A stretch of DNA of 64,000 nt, from the NCBI GenBank assembly GCA_964007475.1, contig OZ023273.1, positions 50,407,525-50,471,524 on the forward strand, given 5' to 3'. How positions within the stretch are numbered: position 1 is the stretch's first letter; the number at the start of each line of letters is the position of its first letter. The position numbers and the translations under genes are program-made. Below, piece by piece: positions 48,765 to 59,704 of the stretch. The DNA comes from Hybos culiciformis (taxonomy: Eukaryota > Arthropoda > Insecta > Diptera > Hybotidae). The notes under the pieces are model-generated. The model saw only the letters and a list, made by a program, of their open reading frames with translations. It made no database searches and was not told where the DNA came from.

Positions 48765-51344
48765 TTATGTTAATAATTTTTTCAACAGACTACTTTTTTC
48801 TTTCAAAATGTCAATAATTTCCTCGTTCTTAATAACATTTACAATATCTCTTTCGCATGACATTAACATAAAATCTTCTAAATGTGTTTGACTTAAGCAA
48901 TTTCTCAATCTATTTAAGATGTATTTTAATTTTGAAAAACTTCTTTCACACGAAACTTGGCTTGAAGATAATGTTATGACAAATTTATACACAAAAAATA
49001 AATTTGAATATGCTAATGTGTGTAAATTAAATTTTTGTAGAACTGAATAACAACATATTATACAATTTTTACATAGTTTACAGCTTGGAATATCCGCATG
49101 TTCTTTATTATCATTTGACTGTTCTATATCATCATCATATTCACCAGCAATATTTACTTCTTGAGTTAATGTTTGATTGAAAATATTCCATTTTTTTGCA
49201 AAATCTTTAAGTTCTATTTGAATAACTTCTTTTGTTATATCTTTATTAAATTTCTTATTTATTATATCAGCTAACAATTCAAACGCTTTATCAGATATAT
49301 TATTATTAACTATCTTTTCAAAGTAATGGGGATCTAAATAAAAAATATCTTTGTATAAATTATCATTTTGTAAAAAACGTCGATTCAAACTACAATTAAC
49401 TTGATCCATAATTGTGTTATGTACACTTATGCGAAATCTATCTACAGCATTAATAGTTGAGTTTCTTTGTCTCCTTTCTAAACTTGTTTCTACAAATAAG
49501 TCCACTTGTCGTTTATCCAACTCATCATTCGCTGCTGTTACAAACTTAGTTGCTGCGTCAAATACTCCTTCAAAGTCTCGTGATATTTCTAAAAGATTAT
49601 TTGCAGTTTCCTTTACCATGCGAAATGCTACTACTATATCCATATCTTTTGTTTGTAGATATAACGATAATGGTGTTGTTTCTTCAAATATTCTTAAAAA
49701 TATGTTGGCTGTAAGAATATTTTCAAACTTTAATAACGAATTCAATATTGTCTTGGATCTATGACGAATATCTTTGGAAAAATTTTCTGAAACAGATATT
49801 TCTTCAAAAGTTTGTAAAACATCAACATAAAATATTATGCCATTCGTACTGTTATATCTGCCAAACATTTTATGTAATATTTTATCTTTGGCCCACCAAC
49901 GGGTTTCGCCAATAACAGAAATAAATTTAAATTTACTTAATTTTCGCCATTCATTGAGTCGTTTGTAAGACTCTTTTAAAAAAACTGCACATGTATTGAG
50001 TAGACCAAAAAGAGAAATTGCTTCCGTAACTCTTTGCGTTGTTTCTGTAATTACTAAGTTCAAAACATGTGCATAACACCAGGTATGAACTTGACCCGGT
50101 GATTCTGCATTCAGCCATGCATTAAAACCATTGTATGCACCTTGCATGTTTGCAGCGCCATCAGTACAATTACCAATGCATTGAGTTATGTTAATGTTCA
50201 TATTTTTCAAAACATCACACACTAACGTACAAAGGTCTTTTCCGGTTGTAGAAGTACAATTTACTATAGATACTACTCGTTCGTAAACACGATCTTTCAC
50301 ATATCGCACAACTATTGAACATTGATCTTCAACATTAATATCTTGAGTGGTATCAATTTGGATACTATACATTTGCGCATTTTTTATTTCATTGCTTATT
50401 ATTTTTTTCATAACTTGTGAAATAGAACTTATGACAGAATTCGCAGTAGTTTTAGATAGAAATGTTACAAAACTGCCTCGTCCTTTACTATCTGTACTTT
50501 TGTTTACCGATTCAACAATATGCGCTTTAAGAAATGGGTCGAATTTACTTATTAGTAAAAGTAATTCCAAGAAATTTCCATGATCCAAATTATCGTTCAG
50601 TAATTGGGAAGTTGATTCGTTTATGCTTCGATAACTTAAACCACGTTTTCCAATAACTTTGATAGTCTCAATCACCCGCTCTAAAATTTGTATATTTTTA
50701 TTTATATTTTCAAAATGATTTTTCTTGACAATGGTATATATATCTCTATTATTGATTTTCAGTACATATGATTCTGTTGTTGAAGCATGTAAGAACGATT
50801 TTTCATGTTCAGTAACTCGTTGATATATGTGCTTAACATGTACGATGCTGTAACCGGTAATAAATATCGACTGGTCTGAATTCTTACAAAAAGCTAAACA
50901 AAAAGAGCAATACAGTTTTCCGATGTCTTCATTCAAAGATAACCAGCTTCGACGCACTCCATCGTTCCGAAAATATAGCTTGTTACTGTTTATATTATAT
51001 TTTGCTTCCAAATTAGGTTGTATTGGATGAATTTTCAAAAATTTGCTTAATTTTTCCTTATCTGGTTTAATAAAATAACTACTTTTCTCACCTATTTCGC
51101 TTTCTTCATCATATTTATCATTATCTTCTGGTGATATTTCTATTTGTTGTTCTTGGTCCATTTCTTGATCTGGTTGACTTTCTGGTGCTGAGGAACATGA
51201 CTGAATTACAGTTTCTTCAACCCCGCCACTGGGTTGAATACAAAACATATTTAATATTTTACTGCACTTTTCTGCTTGCGCCTTTAAAAGCTTTTGCTTT
51301 TTAATTTTTTGCTTCTCCCAACCTCCTAGTCGTTTTGTTGACAT
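48765..51344 (-). CDS. hAT transposase, ZMYM1-like, 859 aa, intact
   Basis: This cuts and pastes the surrounding hAT element in the nucleus. A Lys/Gln-rich N-terminus and an acidic linker (about 45-90) precede a TTF-type zinc-finger region (about 95-190, LYCSFCLAFC and the HEKSFLHA histidine pair). A DUF4371-like region follows (about 210-430). The catalytic triad is probably D331 (SIQIDTTQD), D395 (GNCTDGAANM) and E800 (SSSQVSCERSFSKLKYIL) in the C-terminal hAT dimerisation domain (about 765-845). TWCYAHVLNLV at about 421 is the family's WCxxH-type motif. No stop or frameshift interrupts it and no intron is needed. The start at 51344 opens on MSTKRLGGWEKQKIKKQK, usual for ZMYM1-like proteins. 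Antisense frames at 49414 and 50347 are shadows. Confidence 0.93.
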   Translation of the reverse strand: MSTKRLGGWEKQKIKKQKLLKAQAEKCSKILNMFCIQPSGGVEETVIQSCSSAPESQPDQEMDQEQQIEISPEDNDKYDEESEIGEKSSYFIKPDKEKLSKFLKIHPIQPNLEAKYNINSNKLYFRNDGVRRSWLSLNEDIGKLYCSFCLAFCKNSDQSIFITGYSIVHVKHIYQRVTEHEKSFLHASTTESYVLKINNRDIYTIVKKNHFENINKNIQILERVIETIKVIGKRGLSYRSINESTSQLLNDNLDHGNFLELLLLISKFDPFLKAHIVESVNKSTDSKGRGSFVTFLSKTTANSVISSISQVMKKIISNEIKNAQMYSIQIDTTQDINVEDQCSIVVRYVKDRVYERVVSIVNCTSTTGKDLCTLVCDVLKNMNINITQCIGNCTDGAANMQGAYNGFNAWLNAESPGQVHTWCYAHVLNLVITETTQRVTEAISLFGLLNTCAVFLKESYKRLNEWRKLSKFKFISVIGETRWWAKDKILHKMFGRYNSTNGIIFYVDVLQTFEEISVSENFSKDIRHRSKTILNSLLKFENILTANIFLRIFEETTPLSLYLQTKDMDIVVAFRMVKETANNLLEISRDFEGVFDAATKFVTAANDELDKRQVDLFVETSLERRQRNSTINAVDRFRISVHNTIMDQVNCSLNRRFLQNDNLYKDIFYLDPHYFEKIVNNNISDKAFELLADIINKKFNKDITKEVIQIELKDFAKKWNIFNQTLTQEVNIAGEYDDDIEQSNDNKEHADIPSCKLCKNCIICCYSVLQKFNLHTLAYSNLFFVYKFVITLSSSQVSCERSFSKLKYILNRLRNCLSQTHLEDFMLMSCERDIVNVIKNEEIIDILKEKSSLLKKLLT

Positions 51345-51456
51345 ATTTAATTTTTTAAAAAAAATTTAAATTCTACACAGTCCTTATTGAATAAAAGTCT
51401 TCAACAAACTAATCGATAATTTCGTAGGAGACCGCGAGATTGACGTTATTTAAAGG

Positions 51457-51554
51457 AATTTTTTGATTTTTTTTTCAATATTTCAAATTTTCTTAAAATT
51501 TATGGCCTACTATTTTAAGAAAATTTGAAATATTGAAAAAAAAATCAAAAAATT
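51457..51554. repeat. Perfect 43-bp inverted repeat upstream of the transposase
   Basis: The arms at 51457-51499 and 51512-51554 are exact inverse complements across 43 bp (for example TTCAATATTTCAAATTTTCT and its inverse), with a 12-nt loop containing TTATGGCCTACT. It lies about 110 bp upstream of the transposase start, in its leader or promoter. Its perfection contrasts with the decayed palindromes elsewhere in the window. Confidence 0.9.
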
Positions 51555-51825
51555 GGTTTTTCCTTTTCTGTGGGAAATTTTTTATTTTTTTATTACATTA
51601 ATTGTAAGAAAATTTGAAATTGCTATTGTTTTTATGGGAAAAATTAAAAAAAAAAATTGTTTCTGTGGGTTTTTTTTTATATTTGATATAAAAAAAATAT
51701 TTATGGGAATCATTTTTGATTTAATATTCGGCACGGCCCAGCGGGAAACTCCCGGTACATTGGTAGGCCAGTCCAGCCCTGGCTATTTATATTTTCTATT
51801 TTATGTACATGAATAATTTTATTAC

Positions 51826-51893
51826 TATGGCCTAATGGTAGAGTGGTCGATTGAAATGCTAAAGACCGAGGTTCAAATCCCGAAGAGGGCATA
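51826..51893 (+). repeat. tRNA-like unit 2 (SINE-type, right of the hAT element)
   Basis: 68 nt, same orientation and length as unit 1. It has A-box TGGCCTAATGG, B-box GGTTCAAATCC and the shared block GAAATGCTAAAGACCGAGGT. The outer bases TATGGCC can pair with GGGCATA except at one position. The preceding AT-rich leader (GAATAATTTTATTACTATGG) also resembles that of unit 1 (GAATCATTTTAATACTATGG). With the hAT element removed the two units would lie about 65 bp apart as a tandem pair. Confidence 0.6.
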
Positions 51894-52440
51894 AGAAAAA
51901 TATAATAAGAAATTAGAAATAAAATAAATAAAGAAATAAATAAAATAAAAAAAAAAAATAGAAAAAAAAATTAAAATTAAAAAATTTTTTTTTCTCCTTT
52001 AAAAAATTTTAATCCCAAAAGGCATTGATTTTAGTAAAACCGTCATTGGACGGTTTTTGTTGCGGAAAATACATGATTTTATGCATTTTTACATGATTTT
52101 AGCACGTTTTTTATCTCAGTGTATCTATTATTGCTTGACTTTATAATTTTAGTATATATTCTGAGATTTGATGATTTATAGATACATAATTATATTGAAA
52201 AAAATAGGTAAACTTTTAAGATATATTTATTAAAAATATACGAAAAACACTTTTTAAAAATCACATTTTTTAACATGAACTAAAATGAAAAAAAAATTGT
52301 TTTTCTTTGGGCAATATGTATATATATATACAAAATTTTGTTGGTATTGTAAGTTTTTTGGTTGATAGTATATAAAACAGGGTTTAAAAATTTATTTTAT
52401 TATTTAACTCTTATTGGTCTCTATGATAGCGATCTTATAA

Positions 52441-52926
52441 ATAAACGATCTTCTAAATCTTATAAATACTTTGCCTGTAACAGTAGCTACCGGTATACGC
52501 AATTTTTCAAAATTGAAACTCATCAAAACTTACTTGCGAACGTCTATGACACAAGATAGATTGGTGGATTTGTCAATTCTATCGATTGAAAAGGAATTAG
52601 TCGAAGCGTTAGAGTACATTATTAAAGAGTTTGCAAAATTAAAAGCAAGAAAAGTTCAATTTGTATAAAGTTGCTGTTTATGGAGATTTAATTTGTATAA
52701 ATATGTAAATAATTTTTTTGTATAAATTTAATGAACTAAAAAATGGAAATATTTTTTTTGGTATATGTATATTTATTTGAGGACTGGGCCTACTGGGGAT
52801 ACCTCGTTAAAAAAAGCGCGTTAGTATAGTCTACCTTAATGGTGACGTGAAAATGACTTATACTATGCTTGTGGGCGCAATTTTCAAAATCAGCACAGGG
52901 CGCCGTATTAGCTTGAACCGGGCCTG
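52441..52926 (+). pseudogene. 3' remnant of another ZMYM1-like hAT element
   Basis: The plus-strand reading LPVTVATGIRNFSKLKLIKT, then YLRTSMTQDRL and EFAKLKARKVQF to a stop at 52668, is the hAT dimerisation domain. The catalytic glutamate expected in the AERSFSKLKL motif is lost (GIRNFSKLKL). Downstream, GCGCCGTATTAGCTTGAACC followed by GGGCCTG at 52926 is a typical right terminus (inverted CAGGCCCGGTTCAAG). No left terminus or 8-bp duplication was found, so the copy is 5'-truncated. It is a different family from the intact element nearby. Confidence 0.75.
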
Positions 52927-55900
52927 AATAGAGATGAACAATTTCATAAGAAAGAAAGCTTAATCTGGCTTGGGTACGTAAGTGTTCTATATAGATACAT
53001 AAGTGTTCTATATGGATATTTTGTGTAACTTATCGAAGCCAAAATATATCATTTCAATAAAATATCTGATTTCAATAAAATATCAAATACTTTTTTGTAT
53101 CACATAATAAACAAAATATTTTTTTTTTTTTTTCAAAGTAAAACTTACTTATACTATCGTACATAACCCATAATTTTTATCGACTGAAATTTTATATTCT
53201 CTAATAAGCTGTCTAAACTTCGGGTTTAAATAAGGTTTAGCAAATGTTTATAAATAGGTGTTGAGTTAAAGGAGTATTATCATACAAAAAATTTAGTTGT
53301 TTTAAAGTTGAGTTAAATGTGAGTTAAATCAGGTTCATCTGATAAATTAAATGAATATGTTCTGACTACGTAAAAAATTATGAGTTGGGCATGTACGTTT
53401 GAATAATTTAAAAAAGAAAAAACAAAATAGCTAAAAAAAAGCGTAATAATAAAATAATTTGTTTTGTAGCTAATTTTTATTTTTCGTTTTTTAATTTTAA
53501 ATTAATAAATTCACTTATAGAATTTTTTTATATAATTTTTAAATTATTTTTATTAAATTTCATTCACTAATTTCTATTTAGAAATTTAACAAAAAAATAA
53601 AAATAAAAAAACAACAAAATTAACCCTGGTTAAAAAAAATCATGGTGTGAACAGCAATTTTCAATTGAGGGATAACCTGATTTAATTTATGAATAAAATT
53701 CCAAGTTTATAAGTGTATAATTTGGGGATTGTGTGGCCATAGTGTGTAAAAAATTTAAAAAAATCAAGTAGTCGAGCGTATTAGAACATGTATACATAAA
53801 TAACTAATTTTCAATATTTCATTTATATTCCAAATAATGGAACGATATTATTATAGCTTACTTTTTTTGTCTACATTAATTTTTTCTCAAATTATAATCA
53901 CAAAAAAATAATCATAATTTTTTTTTTTTTTGAATTAAGTTATATTTATTGGAATATATATAGTACAGGCAAATTGTCCAAAATTAACAAAAAAAAACAT
54001 ATGTGAGTCTCGGGACACACGGAAGAAGTGAAACTTCATGGCAAGTAGTATTTTCTGGGAAGGCTAAATAAATATTTAAAATGGCCAAGTGCATATAAGA
54101 TATGACGCCGATCGATTTTTTCGACGGCGACTAGTTGATTTTTGCCCTTCGAATGCTGCGGCCAGTCGACTTAAAATTACTTGTTTTGGGGAATTCGGCG
54201 GCTTAGAAAAAATTAAAACCCAGCGACTGCTTGTACCTTGTTCGCATTCTTATTTAAATTCCAATTAAATTCCGGAAAACAAATTACCGTTCGCATTACA
54301 AAATTTGATGAGAAGTGGAATTTAAAAATTTAGAAAGAGAAAAAATTTTTGTTGTTGAAAATTTTGACTTTTTATCTCACTTTTTATCAATTTTATTTGG
54401 TTTTTTTTTTCATTTTACTCGAATTTGACAAAAAAAATTGTTGCCAACTATAATAAAATTTCAAAAAGTGAGTGAAAGTAACTATAAATATAGAATTTTA
54501 ACCCTGACAAACTAGAATATGAAAGTGGAATATACATATTCCGGAATATATTTTTATATGAAAAATCCAGTTCATTTTCCTGAAATATTCCGGAAAACAG
54601 CATATTCCACTAATGCGAAGACCATATTAGAGATAAAAGCATTTAAAAATTCTAAAATACTTTTTAAGCTCAAAAAGTTTAGTGGCATAAAATTATTTCA
54701 AAATGGCTAGATTTATGGCAACACTGATTGCAGATGATTTCTACTATATTTTAAGCTGTAAACACAATTCCGGTTATTAGCGACAATAATGTATGAAAAA
54801 ACAGCAGCGTGGCTTAAATCATGTTTTCTTTTTGTTGCCCGAAAAGTTTAACCTAAAATAACTTTTTCAAATATGCCTGAAAAATTTCATGTTTATTAGT
54901 ACTTCTTCTGAAATGGAATTGTAATAAACATATTCCTCCTGCATTTTATTAGTGTAATTTAATGTCAAAAATAAATTACACTAACAAACTACAAATTACA
55001 TTAAGAAAAATTTTTTTCTCATTCCATCTAACCACTTGGTTAGGGTTCAGTTTCATCAAAAATTGAATCGAATAATCTAGTTATAAAAACCATCCACTAG
55101 AGGGACATCTGTTAATTCAATACAATTAGAAAGAGAACACAATATAAATTATCATTGTTTATTTTATTCTTTTCTTTTTATTTTCATGACAGCAGAAATG
55201 CCATGAAAAGTTTTTGAAGTGGTTTTTTTTTAAATTAATTTTATGAAAATAATGAAACATAATAAATTTAAATGAAAATTTTTAATTTTTTTTCACATCG
55301 ATTTGGAAAAAAATTATTTTTTTTTTGCATTAAATAAAAAATTGTACAATTTTTCTTTTCGCGGATATGAAAAAAAAAAATTAGTGCTAAGTGCACAAAA
55401 TTGTGAACGAAAAATAGAAAATTGTGGTTAAAAAATAAAAATATAATTGGAAAAATATTTGAAAATAAAAAAGGTTTGTGCCAAAAAAAAAACTTGTTGG
55501 TTCCCGGAAATTCATATTGTTTTTTTGTTCTTTCGTCTTTATTTCACAAAATTTTTTATTATTGTTTTTTTTTTTTTGCCTTTTTTTTTGACAATAATCG
55601 TTCGGATTTTGACAATAGCCGTTCGGATTTTGCCTTTTTTTTTGACAATAATCGTTCGGTTTTTGATACTTACATTTTTTTCACTCTCAATCACAATGCC
55701 TCTAAAGAAGTTTCACTTCAAAAATTGCGAAGTGGCTGTAACTTGGTATAGACCTTTGAAAATGTATATATTTCAAGAAACCAAGGAGTCCCTAGATAAA
55801 AAGAGTGTGCTGGAGTGGCCACGTTTGACCCTTTGCGGCACATGTAAATAATATTATTTTGTATTTTTTTTTTTTGCGGCACATGTAAATAATATTATTT

Positions 55901-56909
55901 TGTATTTTTTTTTTTTTGTAAATTACTATCAATATAGACAAGTTTGGTAAATTTAGCATCCTAAGATCTTAAATAATAAGGTACATTACTATAATTTTGA
56001 TTCTATTAATAATATTGTTGAAATAAACAGAAAAATGCTGTTTTATTCGAATAAATTCGATTTCTCGAAAAATATATTTTGGTTTCTAAATTTTTATATT
56101 ATAATACAATTGCCGAAAAAAAATTTTATGAAATTTTACCGCCCATTATTTGCCGCCCGACGCTCGAGCTTAGAGTGCCTATTTAAACATAATTATTTCG
56201 TGCTAAGATACATACAAAGTATTTGAAAAACTTGATTGTCAAATACTGCGTCGAGCACACTATTGAATGCTCGGGACTCATCGGATTCTTCAAAAGAATG
56301 TGTTTGTGTATGAGTATAGAAAGTTGCAGATACTTCGCAATTTTTTTTGTTTATTTGATGATTTTCGATTTAATTTGCCTGTACTAATATAATTATTTTT
56401 CAGATTATTATATTTTATGTTTTAACAAATAATTTCTAATATTTCGTATATATAATACCTGTACTAAAAAAATAAAAACTCTCAAGTTAGGATTTATATT
56501 TCTCAATTCCAACCAAAAATAGAAGGCGATAAATTTCGCGCAAGAATTTCAAGCAATGGTCATTCGCAGTGTGTATGCAATGGTTATCCGCATTGTGTAA
56601 GTATGTTTTGGACTTCATTCAAGCTTCCAACTAAAGGAGAAATTTGTACAATATCGTTCAAATTCTATTTATACAGATTACTGTTTAATTTATTTTTTTT
56701 AAATTTAGACTAAGTTTTTTTTAATTTAGGTATATTTTAATTTAACAAATAATTACTTAAATTACCTAGAATACAAAAAAATAAATGTAGGTACTTATTT
56801 CTTCATCAAAACTTATAATTACATGTATAATAATTATTTTCATTTTCATCACAAACGATTAGAAACAAAAATTAACTTTAAATTTTTTTAGTAATAATAT
56901 TATCTAAAT
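52927..56909. other. Intergenic sequence with repeat fragments
   Basis: Contents include a doubled AAGTGTTCTATAT near 52980-53016, GTGGAATAT..ATATTCCGG and its inverse at 54523-54618, a GAAGTTTCACTTC palindrome near 55705 and a direct duplication of GCGGCACATGTAAATAATAT followed by TATTTTGTATTTTTT at about 55834-55917. The open frame at 55447-55851 ends in a region with balanced composition (KKFHFKNCEVAVTWYRPLKM) but has no recognised family. I do not call it a gene. Confidence 0.4.
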
Positions 56910-59704
56910 ATGAAAGGACTTAGAACGCAAATATTTTTAAAATGTTTAATTTATTTAATTTTTCCTATTTATTTTATTACGTTGATCCAGGTAATTTTTT
57001 CGATGTGTATTGTTAATATAGAGAGAAACTATTTAATATACGTTTAATGCTTCCGTCGGTATAGAAAAAAACTCAACTTGGAAGAGACGCGTTTATATTA
57101 GTATTATATTGGTATTCAGATTAAATTAGAAACCCTGAATAATTAATTAATAACACTTGTAATGACTCCCGGGGCATAGTTTTTGATTACTTCAAATCGT
57201 TTAAAAATGTTTCCTATATAAATGCAAAAGTTTCATAATTTTTTTTCTAATTTTTTTTAGCCATTCACGTTTAAAATTTATAAAATAGAATGCGATTTTA
57301 ATCCAGAATTTATCGTGAACTCTTCATGTAAATTAAGGCCAATAAATTGGACTAAATCAGTTATAGACGCTGAAGCTTACATCAAAACGAAAATGAATAT
57401 TGTTGAGGTAAGAGTAATTAAATGGGAAATGCAAATAGAAACTAAATACTTACCTAAAATCAAATAAACATGAAAGGAAAGCTTAATAAACAGAGAAATC
57501 GTGTTATTTTGGAGATCTAGCGATGGCGATAACGAAACTGGCTTAAATAGAAATACTATCCTATGGAACAGGTCGATTTCACAACCAAACATATTACAGG
57601 GAAACGACATAATCCACTACATCATACTTGTCCGCACTGTAGGGCAAGAAATCAGTTGTTTGACCGCAATTAGTTCTATAACTAGTTCCAAAAAGTTATA
57701 TTCATAGTTCCAGTTCTGACTCACTTATATATAAAAAAATGTATACTTTTGTAAGGCATCCTTTTGAGCCGTTTGAATTAGTTTCTTCTTTTTTCAGCCT
57801 CTTTCATCATTCCTTTGTTCAAATAATAATTGAGGAAATTTCTTTTTTTTTGTGTATAATCGGAGAACCGACATAACCTCAAATGTCATAATAGAGAAAA
57901 TTTTTTGTCATAACCGCGAAATTTGAATTCGAATGAGTTTCGCAGTTACGATAAACAAAAAGTTATATTCATTACTTCTTAAAGTCATTTACTTTTTATT
58001 CATTATTTTTTAAAATTCAATTCCTTTTTGATAAAGTATTCATTTTACTATTCAAATTCGATTGCTTATTGAAAAAGTATTAATTACTTTTCGAATTCTA
58101 TTTCTTTTAATTCATTACTTCTTAAAATCAATTACTTTTTATTCATTATTTTTTAAAATTAAATTCCTTTTTGATAAAGTTTTTTTTTAAAGTGTACATT
58201 TTGTGTATAATCTTTGAACAATATAGGTACATAAAAAAAATTATACTTTATATACGGGAAATAAATGCGTTAACACTGCAAGATGTTAATTTTTAAAATT
58301 AAATATTTAGAACTTTAATATTGTTGTATAATTATTATTATTTGTCGAAAAACTAGTTATTTTTCCTAGCAAAATGCTGCAATATATCGACGCTATGGAG
58401 ATGGACATGGATTTCAACCTTTTCTAGTGAATATATCATATAATATTTGTACACTATTTGAACATAAGAAGCACAGTTCTTTTTGGGTTAACACATTTTG
58501 GAAAATGAGTAACAGTAGCGATACGAATATTTTTCAACCTTGTCCTGTATTTGTAAGTAAAAGAAATATAATAAAATTTGATTCCAACTTTTTTATTATC
58601 TCACAATCTCAATACATAGACTGTATTGATGTGCCATATATATTTATATATTTACAGTTATAGTAAAATATAACATTATTACGGCACAGATAAATATGTA
58701 AGTCCTTGAGAAATAAGTCAGTTGCCTAATTTCTCATTGAAAATGAATAATAAGTCAAAAAAAATTGTGTGAATTTATTAATTCTAATCTTAAAACAAGA
58801 CTGTGAGAAATAATTTCACTTTTTAATGTGGTGTTATTTTGGGCCCTATGAATTAGGACGAATTAAACTGGAATTAAAAAAGAAAAATGTATTAGAAATA
58901 ATTATGGATTAAGAATTTAGGATCTTATGAACTACAACTTAAGAAAAAATTGTCCTTATTGAAAAAATAAATTAGAATCTCAAAAAAAAAAAAAAAAAAG
59001 AAGAAAATAAGAACTGGAACGTAAACAAAACGAAATAGGTTCTAAAGCAAAGAAGCAACATTTTCAATTTTTTTTTTTGTTGCCAAAATGTTCGCAATTT
59101 GAATTTTCGATCTTATAAATATAAAATTTTGGAAATTTCACATTATTTCGTTTTTGTTATATAAATTTTGTAGAAATTGTTCTTATCTACATAATGTACT
59201 GCACTGCTGTACACATTACGTATAATATTGTAGACAAATACACTGTAGTAACCTTAAAAAAATGACCACCACCCAATCGTGTCCAATCCTTCGGAATAGG
59301 GGCTTAAAATCAGTTTGGATGAAAATTGATATAAGAGTAATTTCTTACAATCAAAATTTTGAGCAAATTGGAGAAATTAAAATGTGTAATGTAGTCGATT
59401 CTCATAATATTCTAGTCTAATTTTTTTTACATACTAACTTTACGAAAAATTGTATGGATATATAATAGCTACCTACTAATTCTTTTTATTTTAGGGGTAT
59501 CGATTTCTGAAGAATTGGGAATTTAAGGAAAAATATTTACAAAATTTGCCTTTTCCTGATGGAAATTACTTAATTCGGGCTGATCACTTTTGGAGGAATA
59601 ATGGCGAAATCAAATATATTTGTAAAGCTCATATTTATGGAAAGATAGAACAGGAGAAATTTTCGAAAAAACCAAAACAAAAATCTAATAATAATACAAC
59701 CTAA
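56910..59704 (+). CDS. Secreted DUF1091-family protein, four exons, 206 aa
   Basis: The exons are 56910-56990, 57261-57407, 58370-58552 and 59495-59704. All introns are phase 0 with GT/AG borders (TTTTTTTTAG, TTTTCCTAG, TTTTATTTTAG acceptors). Exon 1 encodes an N-terminal signal peptide (MKGLRTQIFLKCLIYLIF, then more hydrophobics to residue 27). The mature part begins FKIYKIECDFNPEF and continues SSCKLRPINW, then YRRYGDGHGFQPFLVNISYN, the hallmark GYxPFLxNxTxxxC of DUF1091. FQPCPVF follows, then LQNLPFPDGNYLI, all at family positions. Mature cysteines lie at about 38, 50, 103, 134 and 180. Possible N-glycosylation sites are NSS 47, NWT 56, NIS 97 and NSS 124. The family is abundant in flies, often clustered, and poorly characterised; some related Drosophila proteins are chemosensory. 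The C-terminus is an extra Lys/Asn-rich tail. Confidence 0.88.
57985..58185. repeat. Tandem duplication in intron 2 of the DUF1091 gene
   Basis: ATTTACTTTTTATTCATTAT followed by TTTTTAAAATTCAATTCCTT and TTTGATAAAGT at about 57987-58042 recurs nearly unchanged at about 58130-58180, with related ATTACTT words between. The sequence is non-coding. Confidence 0.6.

Larger units (their letters stand above)
48388..51781 (-). mobile_element. Complete hAT transposon, 3394 bp
   Basis: The ends share the perfect 13-bp inverted repeat CAGGGCTGGACTG, and the 8 bp outside are identical (GCTATTTA at 48380-48387 and 51782-51789). A single uninterrupted transposase frame occupies most of the element on the minus strand. 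Identical target duplications and an intact frame suggest a recent insertion. The region between the transposase start and the right end contains a perfect 43-bp inverted repeat. Confidence 0.92.

Noticed and set aside
49414..50583. Plus-strand open frames of 116 and 78 residues
   Set aside because: They are antisense shadows of the hAT transposase and match no protein family.
55422..55851. Overlapping frames of 109 and 134 residues
   Set aside because: The first part is driven by T-runs and the repeated GACAATAATCGTTCGG-type words; the last 50 codons look more protein-like but match no known family.
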